Below are positions 17,711 through 26,128 of a DNA stretch of 36,798 bases, one piece after another. The notes below the pieces were generated by a model. The model was not told the origin of the DNA. It saw only the letters and a list, made by a program, of their open reading frames with translations, and did no database searches. Location of the stretch: contig JBOFOQ010000024.1 in assembly GCA_051659505.1 (NCBI GenBank), positions 1 to 36,798 on the forward strand, in the 5' to 3' direction. Position numbers and translations under genes: made by a program. The DNA comes from JAGNZR01 sp051659505 (GTDB lineage Bacteria > Fusobacteriota > Fusobacteriia > Fusobacteriales > Fusobacteriaceae). Numbering within the stretch: position 1 is the stretch's first letter; every line of letters starts with the position of its first letter.

Positions 17711-19021
17711 ATGAGTTTTTTAACAAAATTATTATTAATATTTTTATTAATAGGAATTAGTGCTTTTTTTTCTATGGCAGAAATATCTCTTGCTGCTGCG
17801 AGAAAACTAAAGCTAAATGTTCTAGCTGATGAGGGAGATAAAAGAGCAGTTAAAGTTTTGAAACTTCAAGAAAATTCAAGTAATTTTTTCACAATTACAC
17901 AAATAGGATTAAATTCTGTGAGCATACTTGCAGGTATAGTAGGAGAAGGGATTTTTAATGGTTATATATTAAGTTATTTAAATTCAACTTTTCCTAATTT
18001 TAAAGGTGCAGAAATAATTGCAAGTCTCTCATCTTTTCTTTTTGTTACTTCTCTATTTATAGAATTTGCAGATTTGATACCTAAAAAAATTGCCATGGTA
18101 AACCCAGAAAAGGTAGCAATAGCACTGGTAAATGCAATGAATATTTTGTATATTTGTCTAAAACCTTTTGTTAAAATTTTTAGTGGATTATCCAATGTAA
18201 TATTTAAAATATTACGTTTATCATCTGTTAGAGAAGATATGATTACCTATGAAGATGTTGTAGCAATTGTAGATGCAGGAGCTGAAGCAGGAGTTGTTCA
18301 TAAAAAAGAACATCATTTAATAGAAAATATTTTTGAGTTAGAGGAAAGATGGGTTTCTTCTGTTATGACTCAAAGAGATGAAATTGTTTTTTTTAGTTTG
18401 GGAGAGGATTCTGAAGAAGAAATTAAAAAGAAAATAGCTGATCATCCACATTCTAAATTTTTAATTTGTAAAAATAATATAGATTCAGTTTGTGGTTATG
18501 TGGATTCAAAAGATATATTGCCACGAATAATAATGGGAGAAGTTATAGGGTTAAAACGATTAGAGGAAATACGAAATAAAAATTTATTGATTATCCCTAA
18601 CACATTAACTCTTTCTGATGCCTTAGATCGTTTCAATGAAGCTAGAGAAGACTTTGCTATTATTTTTAATGAATATGCACACGTAGTGGGGCTAGTAACT
18701 CTTAACGATGTAATAGCTACTCTTGTTGGAAATGTAGTTTATCCAGCTCAAGATGAAAATATAATAAAAAGAGATGAAAATTCTTGGCTAATAGATGGTT
18801 TAACAGCTATAGAAGATGTTAAAAAAGTTTTACATATAGAAAGATTTCCTGAAGAAGATAGTTATGAGACCATAGCAGGATTTATGATGTATAGCCTTAA
18901 ATCTATACCTAAAAAAGCTTCGAAAATAGAATTTGAAAATTATCTTTTTGAAGTTGTAGATGTAGATCACTTTAAAGTTGACCAATTATTGGTCACTAAA
19001 ATTAAAGAAATTGAAAAATAA
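17711..19021 (+). CDS. CNNM/DUF21 transporter-type membrane protein with CBS pair (CorC/HlyC family)
   Basis: 436 residues. The N-terminal CNNM (DUF21) domain has about four membrane segments and the signature ISAFFSMAEISLAAARKLKL near 16-35. A CBS pair follows (about 200-330; VSSVMTQRDEIVFF and FAIIFNEYAHVVGLVTLNDVI are typical). The C-terminal CorC_HlyC domain is about 345-430 (WLIDGLTAIEDV). Characterised relatives transport or extrude Mg2+ or Na+; older annotation calls them hemolysins without good reason. The start is unusual: see the hairpin at 17673-17710. Confidence 0.92.
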   Translation: MSFLTKLLLIFLLIGISAFFSMAEISLAAARKLKLNVLADEGDKRAVKVLKLQENSSNFFTITQIGLNSVSILAGIVGEGIFNGYILSYLNSTFPNFKGAEIIASLSSFLFVTSLFIEFADLIPKKIAMVNPEKVAIALVNAMNILYICLKPFVKIFSGLSNVIFKILRLSSVREDMITYEDVVAIVDAGAEAGVVHKKEHHLIENIFELEERWVSSVMTQRDEIVFFSLGEDSEEEIKKKIADHPHSKFLICKNNIDSVCGYVDSKDILPRIIMGEVIGLKRLEEIRNKNLLIIPNTLTLSDALDRFNEAREDFAIIFNEYAHVVGLVTLNDVIATLVGNVVYPAQDENIIKRDENSWLIDGLTAIEDVKKVLHIERFPEEDSYETIAGFMMYSLKSIPKKASKIEFENYLFEVVDVDHFKVDQLLVTKIKEIEK

Positions 19022-19041
19022 TAAATAAAAGCTAAAATAAC

Positions 19042-19070
19042 TAGACATATGCGCTCACTTTCTGTATAAT
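19042..19070 (+). promoter_or_regulatory. Promoter of lysA
   Basis: TAGACA (19042-19047), 17-bp spacer, perfect TATAAT (19065-19070). The leader is only about 28 bases, so no lysine riboswitch fits. Confidence 0.6.
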
Positions 19071-19105
19071 GCTTTCAATACAGATTAATAAGGTTGGTGA
19101 TTTTA

Positions 19106-20404
19106 ATGTTTGGAACTATGAAAAATAATAATGGTATTTTAGAAATAGGTGGAGTAAAAACTACTGAATTAGTAGAGCAATATGGAACTCCACTCTATGT
19201 TATGGATTTTTTATTAATTGAGGAAAATATTTTGAAATATAAATTATATTTTCAAAGTAAATATTTTAAAACGAATATAATCTATGCTTCAAAGGCTTTT
19301 CTATGTAAAGGAATGTGCCAAATAATTGAAAAACACGATATTAATATTGATGCAGTTTCTAGTGGAGAACTCTATACAATAAAATCAAGTGAAACTAATA
19401 TGCAAAGAGTTCATATGCACGGCAATAATAAGTCAATAGAAGAGTTGGAGATGTGTTTGGAATACAATATTAAAAGCATTATTCTTGATAATGAAGAGGA
19501 AATTAAAAAATTATCTAAAATTTGTCAAATGAAAAATAAAAAAATAAAAGTAATGTTAAGAATGAATATTGGAATAGATGCTCATACTCACGAATACATA
19601 AAAACAGCTAAACATTCATCAAAATTTGGTATTTCTATTTTTGAAAACAAAATATATGAAATACTTAAAATGATATTAGATGATGAAAATTTAGAATTTC
19701 TAGGTTTTCATTGTCATATAGGTTCACAGATATTTGAAATTAATGCCTTTTATGAAGCTATAAAAATAATGGTAGAGTTCACTAAATCTATTTCTGAAAA
19801 ACTAAATATTGTAATTCCAGAGATAAATTTAGGTGGAGGATTTGGAGTATTTTATACAGAATCCGATACACCATTGAATATTGAATATTTTATGAAATCA
19901 CTTATAAAATGTTTAGAAGAAAATTTAAAAAGAGAACAATTAAAAGTAGAGAGAATATCTATTGAACCTGGAAGGAGTATAGTTGCCAATGCAGGAACAA
20001 CTCTTTATAAAGTTGGAGCTAGAAAAAAAACCTTTGACGATACTAGTTATGTTTTTGTAGATGGTGGAATGACTGATAATATAAGACCAGCTCTTTACAA
20101 AGCACAGTACACAGCATTAGTTGCCAACAAAATGAATAATGTGAAAGATGAAGTTGTTTCTATAGCTGGAAAATGTTGTGAATCTAGTGATATTATAGTT
20201 AAGGATATTAAACTTCAAACAACAGTAGTTGATGATATAATAGCAATTTGTACCACTGGTGCTTATGGGTACTCAATGGCTAGTAACTACAATAAATTAA
20301 GGGTGCCAGCAGTTGTTTTTGTGAAAGAAGGGAAAAGTTATTTAGGTGTAAAAAGAGAAACTTTTGAAGATTTAATCAAAAATGATTTGTCTATTGAAAT
20401 TTAA
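19106..20404 (+). CDS. lysA: Diaminopimelate decarboxylase
   Basis: 432 residues from ATG 19106 (AAGGTTGGTGA before it). Fold-III PLP enzyme. The PLP lysine lies in IIYASKAFLCKGM near residue 59, FHCHIGSQIFE near 207-217 contacts PLP phosphate, NLGGGFGV near 253-260 is the glycine-rich loop, and EPGRSIVANAG near 291-301 and GKCCESSDII near 352-361 complete the active site. It makes L-lysine from meso-diaminopimelate. Its monocistronic promoter is visible; a PhnA-like gene with its own promoter follows. Confidence 0.94.
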   Translation: MFGTMKNNNGILEIGGVKTTELVEQYGTPLYVMDFLLIEENILKYKLYFQSKYFKTNIIYASKAFLCKGMCQIIEKHDINIDAVSSGELYTIKSSETNMQRVHMHGNNKSIEELEMCLEYNIKSIILDNEEEIKKLSKICQMKNKKIKVMLRMNIGIDAHTHEYIKTAKHSSKFGISIFENKIYEILKMILDDENLEFLGFHCHIGSQIFEINAFYEAIKIMVEFTKSISEKLNIVIPEINLGGGFGVFYTESDTPLNIEYFMKSLIKCLEENLKREQLKVERISIEPGRSIVANAGTTLYKVGARKKTFDDTSYVFVDGGMTDNIRPALYKAQYTALVANKMNNVKDEVVSIAGKCCESSDIIVKDIKLQTTVVDDIIAICTTGAYGYSMASNYNKLRVPAVVFVKEGKSYLGVKRETFEDLIKNDLSIEI

Positions 20405-20411
20405 TTAACAC

Positions 20412-20440
20412 TTGATAAATATTTAAATCTAATTTATAAT
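20412..20440 (+). promoter_or_regulatory. Promoter of yjdM
   Basis: TTGATA (20412-20417), 17-bp spacer, perfect TATAAT (20435-20440), 61 bases before the ATG at 20502. Confidence 0.6.
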
Positions 20441-20501
20441 ATTGATAATTATATAAGATTATTATAAAAACAAAAATACATGAAGTAACGGAGAAGAAAA
20501 T

Positions 20502-20840
20502 ATGACTAACTTACCAAATTGTCCTAAATGTAATTCTGAATACACCTATGAAGATATGGAATTACTAGTTTGTCCAGAGTGTTCATATGAATGGAGTAAA
20601 GAGTCTGAAGAAGAGGAAACAAATGAAAAAATAACTAAAGATGCTTATGGAACAATTCTAATTACTGGAGATACTGTAACAGTTATTAAAGATTTAAAAG
20701 TTAAAGGAAGTTCTTTAGTAGTTAAAGGTGGAACAAAGATAAAAAACATCCGAATAATAGATGGTGACCATGATATAGCTTGTAAAATTGATGGAATAGG
20801 AGCAATGAATTTAAAATCTGAATTTTTAAAAAAAATATAA
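20502..20840 (+). CDS. yjdM: YjdM/PhnA-type zinc-ribbon protein
   Basis: 112 residues. A rubredoxin-like zinc ribbon occupies 1-30: CPKC at 7-10 and CPEC at 27-30. A compact SH3-like C-terminal domain follows (AYGTILITGDTVTVIKDLKV and KGSSLVVKGGTKIKNIRI). This is the small family named PhnA for a supposed link to alkylphosphonate use, which is not supported for E. coli YjdM. Its cellular role is unknown. The guanine riboswitch begins eight bases after its stop. Confidence 0.9.
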   Translation: MTNLPNCPKCNSEYTYEDMELLVCPECSYEWSKESEEEETNEKITKDAYGTILITGDTVTVIKDLKVKGSSLVVKGGTKIKNIRIIDGDHDIACKIDGIGAMNLKSEFLKKI

Positions 20841-20847
20841 TAGTAAT

Positions 20848-20912
20848 ATCCATATATACTTCAAATACGGTGAAGAGTTTCTACGAGTTACCTTAAATAA
20901 CTTGCTATGGGT
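20848..20912 (+). promoter_or_regulatory. Purine (guanine-type) riboswitch aptamer
   Basis: P1 is ATCCATA (20848-20854) with TATGGGT (20906-20912). P2 is CTTCA/TGAAG, with the TACGG loop element. J2/3 is AGTTTCTA. P3 is CGAGTTA/TAACTTG around loop CCTTAAA. These are the conserved positions of the xpt/add class. The specificity base just before the P1 3' strand is C (GCTATG), which pairs with guanine or hypoxanthine; the adenine form has U. A possible promoter inside the end of yjdM (TTGATG, 18 bp, TAAAAT at 20812-20817) would start transcription just before the aptamer. Confidence 0.93.
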
Positions 20913-20948
20913 CATTAAATAAATAATTTTTTTAATACTTTTATTTAG

Positions 20949-20981
20949 GCCTGTACTTTTTTATTAATGTACAGGCTTTTT
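20949..20981 (+). terminator. Riboswitch expression-platform terminator
   Basis: Stem GCCTGTAC (20949-20956) with GTACAGGC (20969-20976), followed by five T. A competing antiterminator can form between the P1 3' side with its AAATAAA tail and TTTATTTAGGCCT, so guanine binding would favour termination (an OFF switch). Confidence 0.88.
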
Positions 20982-21013
20982 ATATATGAAAAATTAAAAC
21001 AGCTGGAGGAAAA

Positions 21014-22297
21014 ATGGAACGATTTTTTAAATTATCTGAGAACAAAACTAGTGTGAGGCAAGAGATTATAGCAGGAACAACTACATTTTTAGCAATGGCA
21101 TACATAATTTTTGTGAATCCATCAATTTTAAGTTTATCAGGAATGGATAAAGGAGCTCTAATAAGTGTTACCTGTATTGCAGCAGCTATAGGCACAATAA
21201 TAGCTGGATTATGGGTGAATGTCCCCTTTGCCATGGCACCTGGAATGGGATTAAATGCATTTTTCACATTTACTTTAGTAAAGGGAAATGGTGCAACTTG
21301 GGAAGAAGCCTTAGGAGTTGTTTTTATTTCTGGTATTTTATTTTTAATTTTGACTTTTGCTGGAATAAGAGAAAAAATAGTTGAAGCTATCCCTTTAGAA
21401 CTAAGGTTAGCTGTGGGAGCAGGAATTGGACTGTTTATTGCATTTATAGGAATGAGCAGAATGGAACTGATAGTAGCAAATCCTGCAACTCTTGTAGGTC
21501 TTGGAAAATTTGATATAAAAATATTTTTAGGATTATTAGGTTTTGCCATAATGGGACTTTTAGAAATAAGACGTGTTAAAGGTGGTATATTAATAGGAAT
21601 TGTAACTACAACTATTTTAGGTATGATATTTGGTGTTGTAACAGTTCCTGATTCAATAGTTTCACTACCACCAAGTATTGCCCCAATAGCTTTTAAACTA
21701 GATATAATTGGAGCTTTAAAACCTTCATTAATCGGTGCTATTTTTTCTTTTATGTTTGTAGATTTATTTGATTCAATTGGAACAATAATGGCTTGTGCAA
21801 CTGAAGCAGGAATGGTAGATAAAGATGGAAAAATAGAAAAAGTAAATAAAATTCTAGAAGCTGATGCTATGGCAACAGTTATAGGAGCTCTTTTAGGAAC
21901 TTCAACAACGACAACTTTTGTAGAGTCTGCATCAGGAATTGCAGATGGTGGACGAACAGGACTAACTGCAGTAACTACAGGAATTTTATTTTTATTAGCT
22001 CTTTTCTTTTCACCAATAATAGGAATAGTACCAGCTTTTGCTACTGGACCAGCTCTTATGCTTGTTGGTGTATATATGTTTAAAAATCTTTTAAATATTA
22101 ATTTTCATAAAATTGATATAGCAATTCCGTGTTTTCTAATTATTATTATGATGCCTTTAACATATAGTATATCTACTGGTATAGCTTTTGGATTTGTTTC
22201 ATATATAGTGGTAAGTATATTTAATGGAAAAATAAAAGATTTGAAAATTGCCATGTGGATAATAGGGGCGTGTTCACTTCTTGAGTTAATATATTAG
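21014..22297 (+). CDS. NCS2-family purine permease (AzgA/PbuG-like)
   Basis: 427 residues, about 12-14 membrane helices. AzgA-type signatures: RQEIIAGTTTFLAMAYIIFV near 17-36, PFAMAPGMGLNAFFTF near 72-87, FMFVDLFDSIGTIMACATEAG near 248-268, and GTSTTTTFVESASGIADGGRTG near 295-316 in two parts, GTSTTTTFVESASGIA then DGGRTG. AzgA-like members carry hypoxanthine, guanine and adenine, unlike the xanthine/uracil branch. The upstream guanine riboswitch supports guanine or hypoxanthine uptake. The ATG follows TGGAGGAAAA. Confidence 0.93.
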   Translation: MERFFKLSENKTSVRQEIIAGTTTFLAMAYIIFVNPSILSLSGMDKGALISVTCIAAAIGTIIAGLWVNVPFAMAPGMGLNAFFTFTLVKGNGATWEEALGVVFISGILFLILTFAGIREKIVEAIPLELRLAVGAGIGLFIAFIGMSRMELIVANPATLVGLGKFDIKIFLGLLGFAIMGLLEIRRVKGGILIGIVTTTILGMIFGVVTVPDSIVSLPPSIAPIAFKLDIIGALKPSLIGAIFSFMFVDLFDSIGTIMACATEAGMVDKDGKIEKVNKILEADAMATVIGALLGTSTTTTFVESASGIADGGRTGLTAVTTGILFLLALFFSPIIGIVPAFATGPALMLVGVYMFKNLLNINFHKIDIAIPCFLIIIMMPLTYSISTGIAFGFVSYIVVSIFNGKIKDLKIAMWIIGACSLLELIY

Positions 22298-22350
22298 TGA
22301 AAAAAAAATTCTACTAGGTAAAATTAATGAGTTTTAAAAATAATATAAAA

Positions 22351-22392
22351 GGGGAGGGATATGATTGAAATACATCAATCATACAACTAAAA
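22351..22392 (+). promoter_or_regulatory. Hairpin and 9-codon open frame between Shine-Dalgarno and the glutamine synthetase start
   Basis: GGGGAGGG (22351-22358) is 34 bases before ATG 22393, which has no nearer ribosome site. Between them lies a perfect hairpin, ATGATTG/CAATCAT with loop AAATACAT (22361-22382). The same bases also encode a 9-residue frame (MIEIHQSYN, 22361-22390) ending two bases before the gene. Either the hairpin closes the spacing to about 12 bases, or a leader peptide is translated and ribosomes reinitiate. Confidence 0.55.
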
Positions 22393-24504
22393 ATGAAGAA
22401 TATGCTTGAAAATTTTGGAGAATTTTGTTTTACTGAAGATAAGTTAAAGAAAAGAATTTCTGAGTCTTTTTTTAAAGAATTTAAAGAAGTACAAAATGGT
22501 GAAAAATCACTGTCTATTGAAATTGCAGATGCTATAGCCAATGCAGTTAAAAATTGGGCATTAGAAAATGGCGCTACGCATTTTACCCATTGGTTTCAAC
22601 CCTTAACAGAGTTAACAGCAGAAAAACATGATTCCTTTATATCCCTATCTTCTGATGGGAGTTGTATCACAGAATTTTCAGGGAAAGAACTAATAAAAGG
22701 AGAAGCGGATACTTCATCTTTTCCAAATGGTGGAGTTAGATCAACTTTTGAAGCTAGAGGTTATACCGCATGGGATTGTAAGTCACCAATGTTCATAAGA
22801 GGGGAAGGATTATGTAAATCGCTTTATATTCCAACTGCTTTTATTGGGTATAATCAAATGGCTTTAGACAAAAAAGTACCATTATTAAGGTCTCTAGATT
22901 TTATAACTGATCAAGCACTAAGAGTAAAAAAAATAATTGATCCAAGTTCTAATGTTAAATCAATTGTTAATAATCTTGGTTTAGAGCAAGAATATTTTTT
23001 AATAGAAAAAAAGTATTGGGAAAAAAGACAGGATTTAATGCTTTGTGGGAGAACAATATTTGGTTCATTACCTCCTAAAGGACAGGAACTTAATGACCAT
23101 TACTATGGTAGTATTAAAGAAAAAGTAGAGAAAATAATGGGTGAAATTGATATAGAACTTTGGAAAATAGGTATAATGGCAAAAACAAAACATAATGAAG
23201 TTGCACCTAATCAATTTGAACTTGTACTAATGTTTTCTTCTGCTAATGTTTCTGTTGATCAAAATCAATTAGCCATGGATATAATAAAGAAAGTAGCCAA
23301 TAGACATGAATTAGCAGCCTTACTTCATGAAAAACCTTTTAAAGGGGTAAATGGCTCAGGAAAACATTGTAATTGGTCACTATCTACAAATTTAGGAGAA
23401 AATTTATTAGATCCATCATCTCTAGCAGAGAACAATTTACAATTCTTACTATTTTTAATGGCAATAGTAGAGGGAATAGATAGATATTCTGATGTATTAA
23501 GAGCGTCATGTTCAACACCTGGAAATGACCATAGATTAGGAGGACACGAAGCCCCCCCTGCAATAATATCTATTTTTATTGGAGATGAGATAGAAAATAT
23601 ATTAAAAAATGTAAAAACTTTTGTTGAGTGTGATGATAATAAAAAAAATATGCACTTTGGAGTTAGAAATTTCACAAAAATACCTAAAGATACTTCAGAT
23701 AGAAATAGAACTTCTCCTTTTGCCTTTACAGGAAATAAGTTTGAATTTAGAATGCCAGGTTCAAGTGCATCAGCCTCTACTCCTACTTTTATAATTAATA
23801 CCATTGTTGGAACAATATTAAAAGAATATGCAGATTATCTTGTAGATATTCCAAAAGAAAATTTGCAAGTAGAAATAGCTAACTTAATAAAAAATAAATA
23901 TGAAAAACACAAAAGAATAATATTTAATGGTAATGGCTATGATGAATCTTGGAAAATAGAAGCGGAGAAAAGAGGTTTAAAAATTCTTAAAAATACAGCA
24001 GAAGGAATAAAAGTTTATCAAGAGGAAAAAGTAAAAGACCTTTTTGAAAAAGCAAAAGTTTTAACTCCAGAAGAATTAGAATGTAGATTTTTAGTTTATT
24101 GTGAAAGATACATAAAGCAAGTTAATATTGAGGGAAGTTCAATGGCTAGAATTGCTAGAAATGAAATTTATCCTTCTGTTATGGAATATGCTGCTAAAAT
24201 CTCTAATAGTATTATTGCTATAAAAAATGCTTTAAATACAGAGGAGTTTTTAGAGGCTGATAAAGCCCATTTGATTAAGATTTTAGCAGGAAAAGATAGA
24301 ATGAAAACCTATTTATCTCAATTGGAGTCTCAACTTGCAGTTGGTTATAAAATTGAGGATTCATATGATAAAGTAATATTTTTTAGTGAAAAAATCATGC
24401 CTATATTGGAGTTGTTAAGAGAAATAATAGATTTTCTAGAGCATCAAGTAGAAAAGAAAACTTGGCCAGTTCCAACATATGAAGATATGCTATTTAAATT
24501 ATAA
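22393..24504 (+). CDS. glnN: Type III glutamine synthetase (GlnN family)
   Basis: 703 residues, the length typical of GSIII (about 700-730; GSI and GSII are 350-470). Active-site segments are clear: WFQPLTELTAEKHDSF near 67-82, GVRSTFEARGYTAWDCKSPMF near 116-136 in two parts, GVRSTFEARGYTAWD and CKSPMF, NHEVAPNQFE-type motif as KHNEVAPNQFEL near 266-277, and GVNGSGKHCNWSLST near 318-332. It makes glutamine from glutamate, ammonia and ATP as a dodecamer. Common in Bacteroidetes, Fusobacteria and some Firmicutes. It is a lone gene between a purine permease and a convergent AGCS symporter. Translation start is unusual (see 22351-22392). Confidence 0.95.
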   Translation: MKNMLENFGEFCFTEDKLKKRISESFFKEFKEVQNGEKSLSIEIADAIANAVKNWALENGATHFTHWFQPLTELTAEKHDSFISLSSDGSCITEFSGKELIKGEADTSSFPNGGVRSTFEARGYTAWDCKSPMFIRGEGLCKSLYIPTAFIGYNQMALDKKVPLLRSLDFITDQALRVKKIIDPSSNVKSIVNNLGLEQEYFLIEKKYWEKRQDLMLCGRTIFGSLPPKGQELNDHYYGSIKEKVEKIMGEIDIELWKIGIMAKTKHNEVAPNQFELVLMFSSANVSVDQNQLAMDIIKKVANRHELAALLHEKPFKGVNGSGKHCNWSLSTNLGENLLDPSSLAENNLQFLLFLMAIVEGIDRYSDVLRASCSTPGNDHRLGGHEAPPAIISIFIGDEIENILKNVKTFVECDDNKKNMHFGVRNFTKIPKDTSDRNRTSPFAFTGNKFEFRMPGSSASASTPTFIINTIVGTILKEYADYLVDIPKENLQVEIANLIKNKYEKHKRIIFNGNGYDESWKIEAEKRGLKILKNTAEGIKVYQEEKVKDLFEKAKVLTPEELECRFLVYCERYIKQVNIEGSSMARIARNEIYPSVMEYAAKISNSIIAIKNALNTEEFLEADKAHLIKILAGKDRMKTYLSQLESQLAVGYKIEDSYDKVIFFSEKIMPILELLREIIDFLEHQVEKKTWPVPTYEDMLFKL

Positions 24505-24525
24505 AAAAAATATATATTAAACAAG

Positions 24526-24562
24526 AAAAAAGAAATTGAATTAAATATCAATTTCTTTTTTT
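24526..24562. terminator. Bidirectional intrinsic terminator between glnN and the AGCS gene
   Basis: Arms AAAAAAGAAATTGA and TCAATTTCTTTTTT around an 8-base loop, with A and T tracts on both sides. Confidence 0.85.
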
Positions 24563-24576
24563 AATAATATTTTACA

Positions 24577-25914
24577 TTAGTTTTTGTTTTCTATTTTTAA
24601 AGTTTCTTCATATTCAGCTAATTTTTCAATTGCTTCGTTGGAAAGAGGTAAAATACAATATAAATTTATTAAAGTCATTATTCCTAAACCAAAATCTGCT
24701 AAAGACCAAACAGAATAATTCTGCTCTATTCCGCCAAAGAAAACCATAAGAATAATTAAAATTTTATAACCAATATTTAAATACTTATTCTCGTTAATAA
24801 AACCTAGTGCATTTTTTCCAAAGAATGTAACCCCTAAAATTGTACTTATAGAAAATAAAAATATTGTGATTACTGAAAATGGAATACCAATAGCTCCAAT
24901 ATGATATTTTAAAGATTCTTGAAATAAAACCATACCAGTAAAAGAACTATTAATTGAATTTTTAGCAAGAAGAACAACGAAACCGCTTGCACTACATATA
25001 ATTAAAGTATCAACAAAAACACCGAGAACTTGTAACATACCTTGTTTAACTGGGTCAGCATTGTCAGCAATTGCTGAGGCATAACCAGAGTTACCACTTC
25101 CTGCTTCGTTGGAAAAAAGACCTCTTTTTACACCTTGCATAATAGCTCCACCAATAATACCACCTAAAAATTCTTTTCCACCAAAAGCTTGAGAGACAAT
25201 TTCAGTTATCATATTTGGTATTAATGTAATATTCTTTAAAAGAATAAATGAGATTACCCCTAGATATAAAATAGACATAATAGGAATCATTTTATTTAAA
25301 CTTGAAATTATTTTATCTTTTTTACCAAAAATAGTAAAACCAATTATTATTACTAAAAAATATGCAATATATTTTTTATTCACTAAGTAAGCACCGTTAA
25401 TAGATTCTGTTATTGAGTTAGACATAACTTGAATAACTCCAATATAACAAATAATTGAGACAAGAGCATAGATAATACCTAACCATCTCTTATTTAGTCT
25501 ATTTTGCAATATCCAAGGGGTTCCTCCTCGGTATGAACCATCTTTTTGTTTAGTTCTATATATAACTGCAAGAGCACACTCAATAAAAGCTGTAGAAGAA
25601 CCAAGTAAAGCAACTATCCACATCCAAAATAGAGCTCCAGGACCTCCAACGGAGATAGCAGCAACAACTCCCGCTATGTTTCCTGCACCTACTCTAGAAG
25701 CCGTACCTAAACAAAAGGCTTCAAAAGAACTAACTCCATTTTTTTTATCAGAACTTTTAAAAAGAGTTTTAAATATTTGTTTAATCAATCTAATTTGCAT
25801 AAATCTAGTTTTAAATGTACAAAAAAAAGCACTTCCAACTAATAAAACCACTAATATATTTTTTTCCCAAAGTATATTGTTTACAAAAACAACAATTTCA
25901 TGTACTATATTCAT
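24577..25914 (-). CDS. Sodium/alanine-glycine symporter (AGCS family)
   Basis: 445 residues from the ATG whose A is at 25914; GGAGGAAG precedes it, and the in-frame GTG at 25929 overlaps that site. About 10-11 membrane helices. AGCS signatures: FEAFCLGTASRVGAGNIAGV near 61-80, ISVGGPGALFWMW near 86-98, FIECALAVIYRTK near 109-121, and KRGLFSNEAGSGNSGYASA near 265-283. It imports alanine or glycine with Na+. Convergent with glnN, divergent from the WYL regulator gene. Confidence 0.93.
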   Translation of the reverse strand: MNIVHEIVVFVNNILWEKNILVVLLVGSAFFCTFKTRFMQIRLIKQIFKTLFKSSDKKNGVSSFEAFCLGTASRVGAGNIAGVVAAISVGGPGALFWMWIVALLGSSTAFIECALAVIYRTKQKDGSYRGGTPWILQNRLNKRWLGIIYALVSIICYIGVIQVMSNSITESINGAYLVNKKYIAYFLVIIIGFTIFGKKDKIISSLNKMIPIMSILYLGVISFILLKNITLIPNMITEIVSQAFGGKEFLGGIIGGAIMQGVKRGLFSNEAGSGNSGYASAIADNADPVKQGMLQVLGVFVDTLIICSASGFVVLLAKNSINSSFTGMVLFQESLKYHIGAIGIPFSVITIFLFSISTILGVTFFGKNALGFINENKYLNIGYKILIILMVFFGGIEQNYSVWSLADFGLGIMTLINLYCILPLSNEAIEKLAEYEETLKIENKN

Positions 25915-26128
25915 AATAACTTCCTCCACTCAAATTTAATTTGTTTGAATAATAGTACCATTTATAAACAATAAAATATAGATAACAATATTTTTTTTTA
26001 TTTGTTCGAAGTATTATTGAAAAAAGTATAAATTAACTTATATTTTCTTTATTATGTGAATATCATTTTGTTCGTATTAAAGTTTATAAAAAGAAGGAAT
26101 GAAATATAAAAGAATAAAGAGGACTAAT

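Noticed and set aside
19022..19105. Lysine riboswitch before lysA
   Set aside because: The leader is about 28 bases after the promoter; there is no room for the aptamer and no matching motif.
20980..21549. 189-codon minus-strand frame
   Set aside because: Shadow of the NCS2 permease, whose plus-strand frame has family motifs and a riboswitch.
23325..23804. 159-codon minus-strand frame
   Set aside because: Antisense to conserved active-site segments of glutamine synthetase.
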